Below are positions 14,565-23,441 of a stretch of 58,244 nt of DNA, in pieces. A program made the position numbers and the translations under genes. Below the pieces are notes generated by a model. The model was not told the DNA's origin. It saw only the letters and a program-made list of their open reading frames with translations, and ran no database searches. How positions within the stretch are numbered: position 1 is the first letter of the stretch; every line of letters starts with the position of its first letter. Origin of the DNA: an uncultured Lachnospiraceae bacterium (GTDB lineage: Bacteria > Bacillota > Clostridia > Lachnospirales > Lachnospiraceae); NCBI GenBank assembly GCA_910589075.1, contig CAJUSK010000024.1:1-58244 (forward strand), in the 5' to 3' direction.

Positions 14565-16814
14565 ATGGAAACACTCAAGGGTTATGTAAAGCATATCATA
14601 TACCAGAACGGGGACAGTGGCTATACGGTCATGGAGATGGACTGTGATGGGGAAGAAGTCACCTGTGTGGGAACATTTCGTGGAATCGACGAAGGTGAGA
14701 ATCTGGAATTGACAGGCGCTTTTACGGAACATGCCATCTATGGGAGTCAGTTCAAAGTACAGTCCTATACATTTCTCTCCATGGAGGATGTGGTCAGTAT
14801 CCGCCGCTACCTTTCGTCCGGTGCGATCAAAGGAATCGGAGAAGCGCTGGCCGGGAGAATTGTCAAAAAATTTGGAGCAGACACATTCCGCATTATAGAG
14901 GAAGAACCGGAACGGCTTTCGGAGGTAAAGGGAATCAGTGAACGGATTGCCAGAGAGATCGCCGTTCAGGCGCAGGAAAAGCGCGGGATGCGGGATGCCA
15001 TGATTTTTCTGCAAAAGTATGGGATTTCCAATACGCTGGCTGCAAAAATTTTTAAAACCTATGGTATGGGACTGTATGGCGTTATGCAGGAGAATCCATA
15101 TCTGCTGGCAGAAGATATTGCAGGGGTGGGATTTAAAACTGCGGATGAGATTGCAGAGCGGATTGGTATCCACACGGATTCGGATTACCGGATCAGGAGC
15201 GGTATTCTCTATTCTCTTTTACAGGCTTCCGGGGAGGGTCATATGTACCTGCCCCAGGAGCAGCTGCTGGAGCAGGCGTCTGGGGTGCTGGGACTTACAA
15301 GGGAGCAGATAGAGCCTCATCTGACCAATCTGATGATGGATAAAAAGGTTGTGATCAAGGAGAAAGACGGGCAGCGGATTATCTATAGCATGTCTTATTA
15401 TTATGCGGAACTGAACTGTGCCAGAATGCTGAATGACCTGAATGTGTCTCTGGAGGACGAAGGCCGTATGCTGCCCTCGGAAGAAAAGGCATTGCTGCAC
15501 AAGATTCAACTGCTGGAAGCAGAGCTGGAAATGGAGCTGGATGATTTGCAGAGGAGGGCCGTGCTGGAAAGCATCAAATGCGGCCTTCTGATTTTATCCG
15601 GCGGACCGGGAACCGGAAAAACCACTACCATTAATACGATTATCCATTATTTTGAGCAGGAGGGAATGGATATCCTTCTGGCGGCGCCCACCGGCAGAGC
15701 CGCCAGGCGTATGACAGAAGCCACCGGCTATGAGGCCAAAACCATTCACAGATTGCTGGAGCTGAACGGACTGGCAGGTGATGCCGGCAGAAAAGTTTCC
15801 TTCGAAAGAAATGAAGAAAATCCACTGGAAGCGGATATATTGATTATAGACGAGATGTCCATGGTTGATATTCATCTGTTTCAGTCACTGCTGCGTGCGG
15901 TTTCCGTGGGAACCAGGCTGATTATGGTGGGGGATGTGAATCAGTTGCCCAGTGTGGGGCCGGGACAGGTGCTGAAAGATTTAATTGACAGCGGCCGGTT
16001 TCCTGTGGTCATGCTGCAGAAAATATTCCGTCAGGCGGGAGAAAGTGATATTGTGGTCAATGCGCACAGAATTCACAGAGGGGAACAGATCCGCCTGGAT
16101 AATCAGAGCCGGGATTTCTTTTTCCTGGAGCGGGATAACGTCAATGTCATATATAAGCATATGGTATTGCTGATTACCGAAAAACTTCCCCGGTATGTAA
16201 AGGCAGACCCATATGATATACAGGTGCTGACACCCATGCGGAAAGGGAATCTGGGCGTGGAAACGCTGAACCGCATATTGCAGCAGTATATGAATCCGCC
16301 GGATAAAGGGAAAAAAGAATGTCAGCATGGTGAAAATCTCTTCCGTGAGGGAGATAAAGTCATGCAGATTAAAAACAATTATCAGCTGGAATGGGAAGTG
16401 GTGAGCCGATATAATATTCCCATAGATAAAGGGCTGGGCATTTTTAACGGAGATATGGGGGTGATACTCCGGATTAATGAAATTGCACAGACGCTGACTG
16501 TGGAGTATGATGAAAAGAGGCAGGTGACCTATCCTTTTGCAGGGCTGGATGAACTGGAGCTGGCCTATGCAATTACAATCCATAAGTCTCAGGGAAGCGA
16601 ATATCCGGCAGTGGTTATGCCGTTGCTGGGAGGTCCCCGGCTGCTGATGAACCGGAATCTGCTCTATACGGGCATTACCAGGGCCAAAGACTGTGTGACC
16701 ATACTGGGAAGCAGCGATACAGTCTCTTCCATGATCAGGAATGAAAATGAGCAGAAACGTTTCAGCGGTCTTGCCGACAGAATAAGTGAAATAGAGAGAA
16801 CTTGTCAGATATAA
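14565..16814 (+). CDS. recD2: RecD2-type ATP-dependent DNA helicase
   Basis: RecD2 is a 5'-3' SF1B helicase found in bacteria without RecBC and involved in repair and replication-fork handling. The 749-residue protein has the long N-terminal extension with helix-hairpin-helix-like repeats (GIGEALAGRIVKKFG, VKGISERIAREI, GVGFKTADEIAERIG). It then has Walker A GGPGTGKTTTINTII, Walker B IIDEMSMVD, QLPSVGPGQVL, and the C-terminal UvrD-like motif AITIHKSQGSEYPAVVMPL with LLYTGITRAK. Length and motif order fit the family. The ribosome binding site is weak (GAGGGCAGG). It is followed after 6 bp by comF. Confidence 0.93.
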   Translation: METLKGYVKHIIYQNGDSGYTVMEMDCDGEEVTCVGTFRGIDEGENLELTGAFTEHAIYGSQFKVQSYTFLSMEDVVSIRRYLSSGAIKGIGEALAGRIVKKFGADTFRIIEEEPERLSEVKGISERIAREIAVQAQEKRGMRDAMIFLQKYGISNTLAAKIFKTYGMGLYGVMQENPYLLAEDIAGVGFKTADEIAERIGIHTDSDYRIRSGILYSLLQASGEGHMYLPQEQLLEQASGVLGLTREQIEPHLTNLMMDKKVVIKEKDGQRIIYSMSYYYAELNCARMLNDLNVSLEDEGRMLPSEEKALLHKIQLLEAELEMELDDLQRRAVLESIKCGLLILSGGPGTGKTTTINTIIHYFEQEGMDILLAAPTGRAARRMTEATGYEAKTIHRLLELNGLAGDAGRKVSFERNEENPLEADILIIDEMSMVDIHLFQSLLRAVSVGTRLIMVGDVNQLPSVGPGQVLKDLIDSGRFPVVMLQKIFRQAGESDIVVNAHRIHRGEQIRLDNQSRDFFFLERDNVNVIYKHMVLLITEKLPRYVKADPYDIQVLTPMRKGNLGVETLNRILQQYMNPPDKGKKECQHGENLFREGDKVMQIKNNYQLEWEVVSRYNIPIDKGLGIFNGDMGVILRINEIAQTLTVEYDEKRQVTYPFAGLDELELAYAITIHKSQGSEYPAVVMPLLGGPRLLMNRNLLYTGITRAKDCVTILGSSDTVSSMIRNENEQKRFSGLADRISEIERTCQI

Positions 16815-16820
16815 AAGAAC

Positions 16821-17513
16821 ATGATTTTACTGGATCTTCTTTTTCCCATGCGGTGTCCCGTTTGTGACCGGGTACTGCCGCTGGGGAAACAAATATGTCC
16901 ACAGTGTGCGAAGAATCTGAAGCTGATACAAAGCCCTTTTTGCAGGAAATGCGGGAAGGCTCTGCCGGACAGCAGGCAGGAATACTGTGGGGATTGCGAA
17001 CAGGGAACCCATCTGTTTCGTGAGGGCAGGGCATTGTATGAATATCCCTGTATCCGTAAGTCTGTATATCGTTTTAAATATGGAGGCAGAAAAGAATATG
17101 CGCTGTTTTATGGAGATGAGATAGCCAGACATTTGGGAAAGGTAATTTTATCCTGGAAACCGGACGCACTGATTCCGGTACCGCTGCACAGTTCCAGAAA
17201 AAGGAAAAGGGGGTATAATCAGGCCGGCGCGCTGGCGGCGGAAGTGGGAAAAAGGCTGGAAATCCCTGTTTTATCCGGACTGATTGTGCGTGTAAAAAAT
17301 ACCACACCTCTGAAACTTCTGACACCTGCCATGCGCCAAAATAATTTGAAAAGGGCTTTTAAAATATGTGGAAATGTTGTAAAATTAAATACAATTATAA
17401 TTATAGATGATATTTATACAACGGGAAGTACTGTGGATGCCATGGCGGCGGTTCTGCAGGAAGCCGGAATTAAACATGTTTATTTTATTGCTCTGGCCAT
17501 TGGCAAGGGATAA
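16821..17513 (+). CDS. comF: ComF-family phosphoribosyltransferase-like protein
   Basis: The 230-residue protein has an N-terminal zinc-binding region with paired cysteines (CPVC, CPQC, CRKC, CGDC). A PRTase-type domain follows with the PRPP loop IIIIDDIYTTGSTVDAM near the C-terminus and the family motif RGYNQAGALA. ComF takes part in uptake or processing of incoming single-stranded DNA in competent bacteria; in non-competent bacteria its role is unclear. It follows recD2 by 6 bp and precedes yvyF, the same comF-yvyF order as in B. subtilis. The Cys-rich N-terminus is intact. Confidence 0.88.
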   Translation: MILLDLLFPMRCPVCDRVLPLGKQICPQCAKNLKLIQSPFCRKCGKALPDSRQEYCGDCEQGTHLFREGRALYEYPCIRKSVYRFKYGGRKEYALFYGDEIARHLGKVILSWKPDALIPVPLHSSRKRKRGYNQAGALAAEVGKRLEIPVLSGLIVRVKNTTPLKLLTPAMRQNNLKRAFKICGNVVKLNTIIIIDDIYTTGSTVDAMAAVLQEAGIKHVYFIALAIGKG

Positions 17514-17532
17514 AGAATCTGGAGGTGCTGAA

Positions 17533-17940
17533 ATGGAAGTACGTAATTGCAGAAAATGTGGAAGGATTTTCAATTATGTGGCGGGAATGCCTATCTGTCC
17601 TGCATGCCGTGAACGGATAGAAGAGAAATTCCAGGAAGTCAAGGAGTATATCAGAGAAAATAAAGGAGCCGGTATTCCGGAGATCTCCAAAATGTGTGAA
17701 GTGGAGACTTCTCAGATTCATCAGTGGATCAGAGAAGAGCGGCTGGTATTTGCAGATGATTCACCCATTGGCATTAACTGTGAAAACTGCAATGCCACGA
17801 TTAAAACAGGGCGATTCTGTGAGAAATGCAAGGCCACAATGGTAAACAATCTCAGAAGTTCCATCGAGAAGCCCAGACCGCAGGCGCCTGTTCACAAGGA
17901 TACAAAGGATAATCCCCGGATGCGGTATCTGGACCGTTAG
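17533..17940 (+). CDS. yvyF: YvyF-type flagellar operon protein
   Basis: The 135-residue protein is zinc-ribbon-like at both ends: CRKCGRIFNYVAGMPICPAC at the N-terminus and CENCNATIKTGRFCEKC later. Between them is a MerR-like helix-turn-helix segment (GIPEISKMCEVETSQIHQWIREERLVF). This architecture matches the flagellar operon protein YvyF next to comF and flgM in B. subtilis. No flgM follows here, so the flagellar link is weaker. ATG 17533 was chosen because GGAGGT lies 7 bp upstream and MEVRNCRKCG starts the family; the open frame extends further upstream inside comF without support. Confidence 0.83.
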   Translation: MEVRNCRKCGRIFNYVAGMPICPACRERIEEKFQEVKEYIRENKGAGIPEISKMCEVETSQIHQWIREERLVFADDSPIGINCENCNATIKTGRFCEKCKATMVNNLRSSIEKPRPQAPVHKDTKDNPRMRYLDR

Positions 17941-17941
17941 T

Positions 17942-17970
17942 TTTACATACGGGTACCGATATGATATAAT
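17942..17970 (+). promoter_or_regulatory. Promoter of the cdaA operon
   Basis: TTTACA (17942-17947), 17-bp spacer, TATAAT (17965-17970), starting just after the yvyF stop and 43 bp before the next gene. Confidence 0.65.
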
Positions 17971-18012
17971 CAAAAGTATTGAGCTGCCGGGCTGGCGCGA
18001 GGAGGTGAGAAG

Positions 18013-18411
18013 ATGCTGAATGAAGAGCGGATCAAGCTGATGACCAGGATGGCTTCTTATGAAGAGAATGAAGGCAGACATAATATGGCGATTGGTAACT
18101 ATTTCAGAAGCGATTACATCAGCCTTCAGGTAATGAAGTCTATTATCAGCGCCACGCTCACCTTTGGAATTGTACTTGGCATTTATGTCTTTTATCATTT
18201 TGAGTCAGTGATGAAAGAAGTGTACCAGGTTGATTTACTGGAAATGGGCAGGAAGCTACTTCTTGCTTATGTTATTTTTACAGGGATTTATACGTTTATC
18301 TGTTATCTCGTATACTCCTACCGTTATAATCGGGCGAAAAAGAGCTTGAAGAAATATTATGCTCACCTGCAGGAACTGTCCGAACTGTATGAGGACGACA
18401 TCCGACGGTGA
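18013..18411 (+). CDS. Small membrane protein of unknown function, cdaA operon
   Basis: I do not recognise this 132-residue protein. It has a polar N-terminal helix (about 1-35), two hydrophobic segments (roughly 42-62, SIISATLTFGIVLGIYVFYH, and 77-99, LLAYVIFTGIYTFICYLVYS) and a basic, helical C-terminal tail of about 30 residues. Two membrane helices with both ends on the same side, probably cytoplasmic given the basic tail, is the simplest topology. GAGGTGAG precedes the ATG, and a promoter lies 43 bp upstream, so this is the first gene of the five-gene unit ending with glmM. Confidence 0.7.
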   Translation: MLNEERIKLMTRMASYEENEGRHNMAIGNYFRSDYISLQVMKSIISATLTFGIVLGIYVFYHFESVMKEVYQVDLLEMGRKLLLAYVIFTGIYTFICYLVYSYRYNRAKKSLKKYYAHLQELSELYEDDIRR

Positions 18412-18436
18412 GTAAAATTTCTGAAAGGAAAGATTT

Positions 18437-19435
18437 ATGACAAATATACTAGTCCTGAGAGAGTATCTGAAGGGAATTTATGGGAAGTATGAGATTTATA
18501 TTACTCCTGTGGAAAAGTTCCTTCTGTCGTTTATCACGCTGATGCTGATCAACAGGAAGCTGGGCTATATGAGTAAGCTGAACGGGATTTCAGTGATTCT
18601 TATAGCAGGGCTTTTATGCTCTTTCTTACCAATGAATTTTATGATTTTAATAGCAGCAGCATTTATCCTGCTGCATCTGTATGCATTTTCCATGGAATGT
18701 GCGATTGTGGTTCTGGCACTGTTTCTTGTAATGTTTTTACTGTATTTTCGGTTTTCATCCAAAGATACGGTGATGGTGCTCCTTACACCGATCTGCTGTT
18801 CGCTGAACATTCCTTTTGTAATGCCCCTGGCGGCAGGGCTGACCAGTACCCCGGCTTCGGCAATATCCGTAGCCTGTGGCGTGGCGGTGTACAATGTCCT
18901 TGCGTATATTTCGGACAGTGTGGCGGCGCTGAATTCTATGGATACTGAAAGTGCGATGCAGAAATACCGTTATGTGGTGGATGGACTGATGAGCAATAAG
19001 GGAATGCTCGTCATGATGGCTGCTTTTGGGGTAACGGTACTTGTGGTATATCTGATCCGCAGGATGAGCATCAACCATTCCTGGACAATCGCGATTGTCG
19101 CAGGGATGCTGACCGCAATTTCGGTGCTTCTTGTGGGAGATTTGATGTGGGAAATTAATATTTCCATTTTCTCGACTGTAATCGGTGCGGTCATATCGGC
19201 GGCAATCGCAAAGCTGTTGCAGTTCTTTGTTTTCAACGTAGATTATTCCCGTACGGAATATGTACAGTTTGAAGATGATGAATACTATTATTATGTAAAG
19301 GCAGTACCCAAAATTGCAGTGGCAAAGCCGTCCAAAACCGTGAAAAAAATTACAACGCAGAAGAAGGATGTTGCACAGCCGCCGCGTACAACCGGCAGCG
19401 TAGTCAGGAAATCGAATAAGAGTGGAATGAAATAG
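18437..19435 (+). CDS. Polytopic membrane protein of unknown function, directly upstream of cdaA
   Basis: I do not assign a family to this 332-residue protein. Eight or nine hydrophobic segments fill residues about 25-275, including pairs around 48-85 and 95-135 and a final segment near 245-268. A soluble tail of about 65 residues follows. The tail starts with an acidic-aromatic patch (EYVQFEDDEYYYYVKAVPKI) and then becomes Lys/Thr/Pro-rich and basic, likely cytoplasmic. The stop is 1 bp from the cdaA start, so tight co-expression is expected. A role linked to c-di-AMP or osmotic/wall stress is inference from position only. Confidence 0.75.
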   Translation: MTNILVLREYLKGIYGKYEIYITPVEKFLLSFITLMLINRKLGYMSKLNGISVILIAGLLCSFLPMNFMILIAAAFILLHLYAFSMECAIVVLALFLVMFLLYFRFSSKDTVMVLLTPICCSLNIPFVMPLAAGLTSTPASAISVACGVAVYNVLAYISDSVAALNSMDTESAMQKYRYVVDGLMSNKGMLVMMAAFGVTVLVVYLIRRMSINHSWTIAIVAGMLTAISVLLVGDLMWEINISIFSTVIGAVISAAIAKLLQFFVFNVDYSRTEYVQFEDDEYYYYVKAVPKIAVAKPSKTVKKITTQKKDVAQPPRTTGSVVRKSNKSGMK

Positions 19436-19436
19436 T

Positions 19437-20318
19437 ATGAGTCAGTTGTTAAATTTTGCAGGTGTATATTTAAACCGGTTTCATATGCCGACCATAAGGT
19501 GGACTGATATACTGGAGATTATCATCCTCTCCTTTTTGGTGTATCAGATTATCCTGTGGATCAAAAATACACGCGCATGGTCTCTGCTCAGAGGTATTGT
19601 GATCATCATGGCCTTTATTCTGGCCGCCGCTTTCCTCAATATGACGACGATACTGTGGATTGCGGAAAAGATGTTGAGCCTGGTGGTCATTGCAACGGTT
19701 GTTGTATTACAGCCGGAATTGCGCCGGGCGCTGGAACAGCTTGGCAGGACTAATTTTTTTGCATCGCTGGTTCCCTTTGACAGTACAAGGGATATGGGGG
19801 GACGGTTTTCGGATAAGACCATGCAGGAAATTATCAAGGCATGTTATGAGATGGGCAAGGTGCGGACCGGTGCTCTGATTGTAGTGGAGCAGAATCAGTC
19901 CCTGAGCGAATACGAAAGAACCGGAATTGAGGTAGACGCGATTCTGACCAGCCAGCTTCTGATTAATATATTCGAACACAATACACCTCTCCATGACGGG
20001 GCGGTTATCGTAAGGGAAAACCGGGTCGTTTCCGCCACCTGCTATCTCCCGTTATCCGATAATATGGGCCTGAGTAAGGAACTGGGTACGAGGCACCGGG
20101 CCGGTGTGGGGATTTCGGAAGTGACGGATTCCCTGACAATTATTGTTTCGGAGGAGACAGGACATATAAGCGTGGCCTATGAAGGGACTCTGTCCAGAGA
20201 TCTGGATTCGGAAGACCTCAAGGGCAAACTGCTTATGATTCAGAATAAGCCTTTGGAAGAGAAGAAGAGAAGATTGTGGAAGGGAAGGGCAAAGAATGAA
20301 AAAGAAACTGACCGCTAA
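19437..20318 (+). CDS. cdaA: Diadenylate cyclase CdaA
   Basis: CdaA makes c-di-AMP from two ATP. The 293-residue protein has three N-terminal membrane segments (about 25-95). The DisA_N/DAC domain follows with the catalytic DGA motif in NTPLHDGAVIVRENR and the RHR motif in ELGTRHRAGVGISEVTDSL. Both catalytic motifs are intact, so the enzyme should be active. It is followed by cdaR (23-bp overlap) and glmM, the classic Firmicutes module that links c-di-AMP levels to peptidoglycan precursor synthesis. The C-terminal tail is highly charged. Confidence 0.95.
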   Translation: MSQLLNFAGVYLNRFHMPTIRWTDILEIIILSFLVYQIILWIKNTRAWSLLRGIVIIMAFILAAAFLNMTTILWIAEKMLSLVVIATVVVLQPELRRALEQLGRTNFFASLVPFDSTRDMGGRFSDKTMQEIIKACYEMGKVRTGALIVVEQNQSLSEYERTGIEVDAILTSQLLINIFEHNTPLHDGAVIVRENRVVSATCYLPLSDNMGLSKELGTRHRAGVGISEVTDSLTIIVSEETGHISVAYEGTLSRDLDSEDLKGKLLMIQNKPLEEKKRRLWKGRAKNEKETDR

Positions 20319-21588
20319 TCTGGGCCTGAAGATTCTGGCAGTCTTATTTTCCGTAGCCATATGGTTTATTGTGATTAATATCAATGATCCGGTGGATAAA
20401 GCGGAATTTACCAAAATACCTGTGGAGATATTGAACGAAGATTTAATTACCAGCGAGGGCAAGGTATATGAAATACTGGACGGCACCAATGTCATTGATG
20501 TGACCGTATGGGCGAAAAGAAGTGTACTGGATACCCTGAGCAGGGAAAACATCATTGCCACCGCAGACATGCAGGAAATTAACCTGATGGATACTATGGT
20601 GCGTATAAAACTCTCCACAAACAAGTATAATGAAAAACTGGATAATATTACATCCTCAACTGAAAATCTTCTGGTCAGCATTGAAGACATGAAGCGGGAG
20701 CAGTTTGTGATAGAGGCCAGCACCATAGGCGTTCCGGCAGAAGGCTATGTGGTGGGCAGCATCAGCACCGACCAGAATCTGGTAAGCCTGACCGGGCCGG
20801 AATCCGTAGTCAGTCAGGTGGACCGGGTGGAGGTTCCTGTTACTGTATCAGGGGTGTCCCAGGATATTCGGACAGACGCAACCATCAAGCTGTTTGATGC
20901 CGAGGGGAATCCCGTGTCCGATAAAAACCTGAAAAAGAGTCTGGAACAGGTGAAGGTGAATATTGAAATATTGCAGACAAAACGTGTGCCGCTGAGCTTT
21001 GCTTCCACAGGGGAGCCGGCAGAGGGGTATGCGCTTACCGGCGTGATTGAGAGTACACCGTCCACGGTTCTGATTGCGGGTAAAGGGAATGTAATTAAGA
21101 ATGTTACCCAGATTGACATACCGGATTCGGCTTTGAATGTAAACGGATATGCAGGGAATATGACTACACGGATCGATCTGAAGAAATATCTGCCGGATTA
21201 CGTTTACCTGGCAGAAAAGGATTTTAACGGCAAGGTCAATGTCATGGTTCATATCGAAAAAGAGATCAGCTCACAGGTGAGCCTGGCAGTGGAGAATATC
21301 CCTCTGAGAGGCGTGCCGGTCGGAATGGAAGGAAGCCTGGCGGAAGCAGCGGTGAGTGTTCCGGTGAAAGGGCTCTCCAATTATATTGAGAATCTTAACA
21401 GTGCAGATATTACAGCCTACGTGGATATAGCTGAATTTATGAGCAGCAATGGATTTGCCGCGTTGCTGCCTGGAGAATATGAGATGAATCTGTCGGTAAA
21501 ACTGCCGGAAGGAACCAGTCAGGAACGAGAAGTGCCGGTAACGGTTGTCATAACGGACGAAACGATAGAAGAGAATGAGGAAGAATAG
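20296..21588 (+). CDS. cdaR: CdaA regulator CdaR (YbbR-domain protein)
   Basis: The 430-residue protein has one N-terminal membrane anchor (NLGLKILAVLFSVAIWFIV) and a large extracytoplasmic part made of YbbR repeats. The recurring pattern of (V/I)PV-type strands and GxVxxxPxxV segments, for example at about 30-120, 130-230, 230-320 and 325-420, suggests four repeats. CdaR contacts CdaA at the membrane and modulates c-di-AMP synthesis. The start overlaps the cdaA end by 23 bp, so translation is coupled. The acidic C-terminal end (ETIEENEEE) is unremarkable. Confidence 0.93.
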   Translation: MKKKLTANLGLKILAVLFSVAIWFIVININDPVDKAEFTKIPVEILNEDLITSEGKVYEILDGTNVIDVTVWAKRSVLDTLSRENIIATADMQEINLMDTMVRIKLSTNKYNEKLDNITSSTENLLVSIEDMKREQFVIEASTIGVPAEGYVVGSISTDQNLVSLTGPESVVSQVDRVEVPVTVSGVSQDIRTDATIKLFDAEGNPVSDKNLKKSLEQVKVNIEILQTKRVPLSFASTGEPAEGYALTGVIESTPSTVLIAGKGNVIKNVTQIDIPDSALNVNGYAGNMTTRIDLKKYLPDYVYLAEKDFNGKVNVMVHIEKEISSQVSLAVENIPLRGVPVGMEGSLAEAAVSVPVKGLSNYIENLNSADITAYVDIAEFMSSNGFAALLPGEYEMNLSVKLPEGTSQEREVPVTVVITDETIEENEEE

Positions 21589-21601
21589 AGGTTAAAAAAA
21601 G

Positions 21602-22951
21602 ATGGGAAGATTATTTGGTACAGACGGCGTAAGAGGTGTGGCAAATGAAGAACTGACACCGACCCTTGCCATGCAGCTCGGTCAGGCCGGCGCATATGTT
21701 CTTACAAAAGAGAATAAACATAAACCCACAATCATGGTGGGGTGTGATACACGTATATCCGGAGATATGCTGGCCAACGCATTGATGGCCGGCGCCTGCT
21801 CCGTGGGTGCCAATGCAGTGTATGTGGGCGTCGTACCTACGCCTGCAGTGGCGTACCTCACGAAGAAATATAAAGTGGATGCAGGGGTGGTTATTTCTGC
21901 TTCCCATAACCCGGTGGAATTTAACGGTATTAAATTTTTCGACGGTGAAGGTTATAAGCTGCCGGATTCCATGGAGGATGAAATCGAGCAGGTAATCAAA
22001 AGCGGGATGAAGGATATTAAGTTTCCCATCGGTTCCGGAGTCGGGAAGATCAAATATCGGACCGATGCCAGAGAAGAATATATTAACCATGCCGTACAGT
22101 CGGTGAATGCGGATCTGAGTAATCTGAAAATCGTAGTGGATTGTGCGGAAGGCGCTGCTTACTATACTTCTGTGGAGGCGCTCAAAGAACTGGGGGCCGA
22201 GATTATTGCCATTCATAATAATCCGGACGGAACCAACATCAATGCCAACTGTGGCTCCACCCACATGGAAGAGCTGCGGGCGAGAGTCGTATATGAAAAA
22301 GCCAATATTGGCCTGGCATTTGACGGGGATGCCGACAGACTTCTGGCAGTAGACGAACATGGCGAGATGGTGGACGGCGACCAGATAATGGCGATTGTAG
22401 GCAATCACATGAAGGCCCAGGGAAAATTAAAAAAGGATACCATTGTTGTAACGGTTATGAGCAATCTGGGATTTTTCCTGATGGCGGAAGAAAAGGGGAT
22501 TAAAGCGGAGCAGACAAAAGTGGGAGACCGCTATGTGCTGGAGAGAATGCGGGAAATTGGGGCCAGCCTGGGCGGCGAACAGTCGGGCCATGTTATTTTC
22601 CTGGATGAAAATACTACGGGTGACGGCCTGCTGAGCGCTCTCCACCTTTTGCAGGTATTGGTGGAAACCGGAAAACCTCTGTCTGAGCTGGCCGGCGTTA
22701 TGGATGTTTTACCACAGGCGCTTATCAATGCAAAAGTGCCGAACCATAAAAAAGAACGGTATATGGAATATCCTGAAATAGCAGCAGCCATACAGAAACT
22801 CAACGATATGTTTGCTGGGGAAGGAAGGGTACTGATCCGGCCTTCGGGAACGGAGCCGCTTGTGCGTGTTATGATAGAAGGAAAAGATCAGAAAATGATT
22901 GAGAAGGAAGCGCGGAAGCTGGCGGATCTGATACAGAATTGTATGCTGTAG
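21602..22951 (+). CDS. glmM: Phosphoglucosamine mutase
   Basis: GlmM converts glucosamine-6-phosphate to glucosamine-1-phosphate for UDP-GlcNAc synthesis. The 449-residue protein starts MGRLFGTDGVRGVANEELTP. It has the phosphoserine loop VISASHNPVEFNGIKFF near residue 100, the metal-binding DGDADR motif near 240, the substrate loop GGEQSGHV, and the phosphate-binding RPSGTEPLVRVMIEG at the C-terminus. All key residues are present. It is the last gene of the cdaA operon; in other Firmicutes GlmM binds CdaA and inhibits it. No terminator is obvious; a new promoter follows. Confidence 0.97.
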   Translation: MGRLFGTDGVRGVANEELTPTLAMQLGQAGAYVLTKENKHKPTIMVGCDTRISGDMLANALMAGACSVGANAVYVGVVPTPAVAYLTKKYKVDAGVVISASHNPVEFNGIKFFDGEGYKLPDSMEDEIEQVIKSGMKDIKFPIGSGVGKIKYRTDAREEYINHAVQSVNADLSNLKIVVDCAEGAAYYTSVEALKELGAEIIAIHNNPDGTNINANCGSTHMEELRARVVYEKANIGLAFDGDADRLLAVDEHGEMVDGDQIMAIVGNHMKAQGKLKKDTIVVTVMSNLGFFLMAEEKGIKAEQTKVGDRYVLERMREIGASLGGEQSGHVIFLDENTTGDGLLSALHLLQVLVETGKPLSELAGVMDVLPQALINAKVPNHKKERYMEYPEIAAAIQKLNDMFAGEGRVLIRPSGTEPLVRVMIEGKDQKMIEKEARKLADLIQNCML

Positions 22952-22969
22952 TTAAATGTGTGATTGTAC

Positions 22970-22998
22970 TTGTGAAAATACAAAATGCGTGATATGAT
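22970..22998 (+). promoter_or_regulatory. Probable promoter for the HPr gene
   Basis: TTGTGA (22970-22975), 17-bp spacer, TATGAT (22993-22998), 62 bp upstream of the HPr ATG. Confidence 0.45.
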
Positions 22999-23060
22999 AA
23001 CAAAGAGAAGGATTCTGTATTTTTACGTATGGGATAAGATATAAATTGGAGGGCGTTTAT

Positions 23061-23324
23061 ATGGTAAGCCAAAAGGTAGTAATTAAAAACCCAACAGGAC
23101 TACACCTGAGACCTGCCGGCATCCTGTGCAAAGAAGCAATGCAGTTTAAATCATTGATTACATTTACATTTGGAGAGAGCACTGCAAATGCCAAAAGTGT
23201 ATTGAGTGTATTGGGTGCATGTGTGAAATGCGGCGACGAAGTGGAATTCGTGTGCGAAGGGGAGGATGAAGAAGAGGCTTTGAACTCTCTGGTTGCAATC
23301 ATCGAAAGTGGTCTTGGGGAATAA
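23061..23324 (+). CDS. ptsH: HPr-family phosphocarrier protein
   Basis: The 87-residue HPr contains the active-site His15 in NPTGLHLRPAG and the regulatory Ser46 in NAKSVLSVLGA, the site of HPr kinase in Gram-positives. It could therefore act both in PTS sugar transport and in carbon catabolite control. The usual ptsI is not next to it, so a Crh-like or specialised role is possible, though Crh proteins lack His15. ATG 23061 was chosen over an upstream TTG because GGAGGG lies 7 bp before it. Own promoter and terminator make it monocistronic. Confidence 0.9.
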   Translation: MVSQKVVIKNPTGLHLRPAGILCKEAMQFKSLITFTFGESTANAKSVLSVLGACVKCGDEVEFVCEGEDEEEALNSLVAIIESGLGE

Positions 23325-23343
23325 GGTTTCAATCGTCACATGT

Positions 23344-23374
23344 CAGTCCATCTCTCTGGATGGACTGATTTTTG
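23344..23374 (+). terminator. Terminator after the HPr gene
   Basis: CAGTCCATC, loop TCTCTG, GATGGACTG, then ATTTTTGTTG. Nine perfect base pairs. Confidence 0.8.
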
Positions 23375-23441
23375 TTGTAATTCTACTGTGAAAGTCTTCA
23401 AAAGTCGGCTCAGGAAGGTTACAGGAAAGAGAGGGAATACG

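Noticed and set aside
23375..23441. T-box or attenuator leader for leuA
   Set aside because: The space after the HPr terminator is under 70 bp and lacks a T-box motif, leucine codon run or hairpin series.
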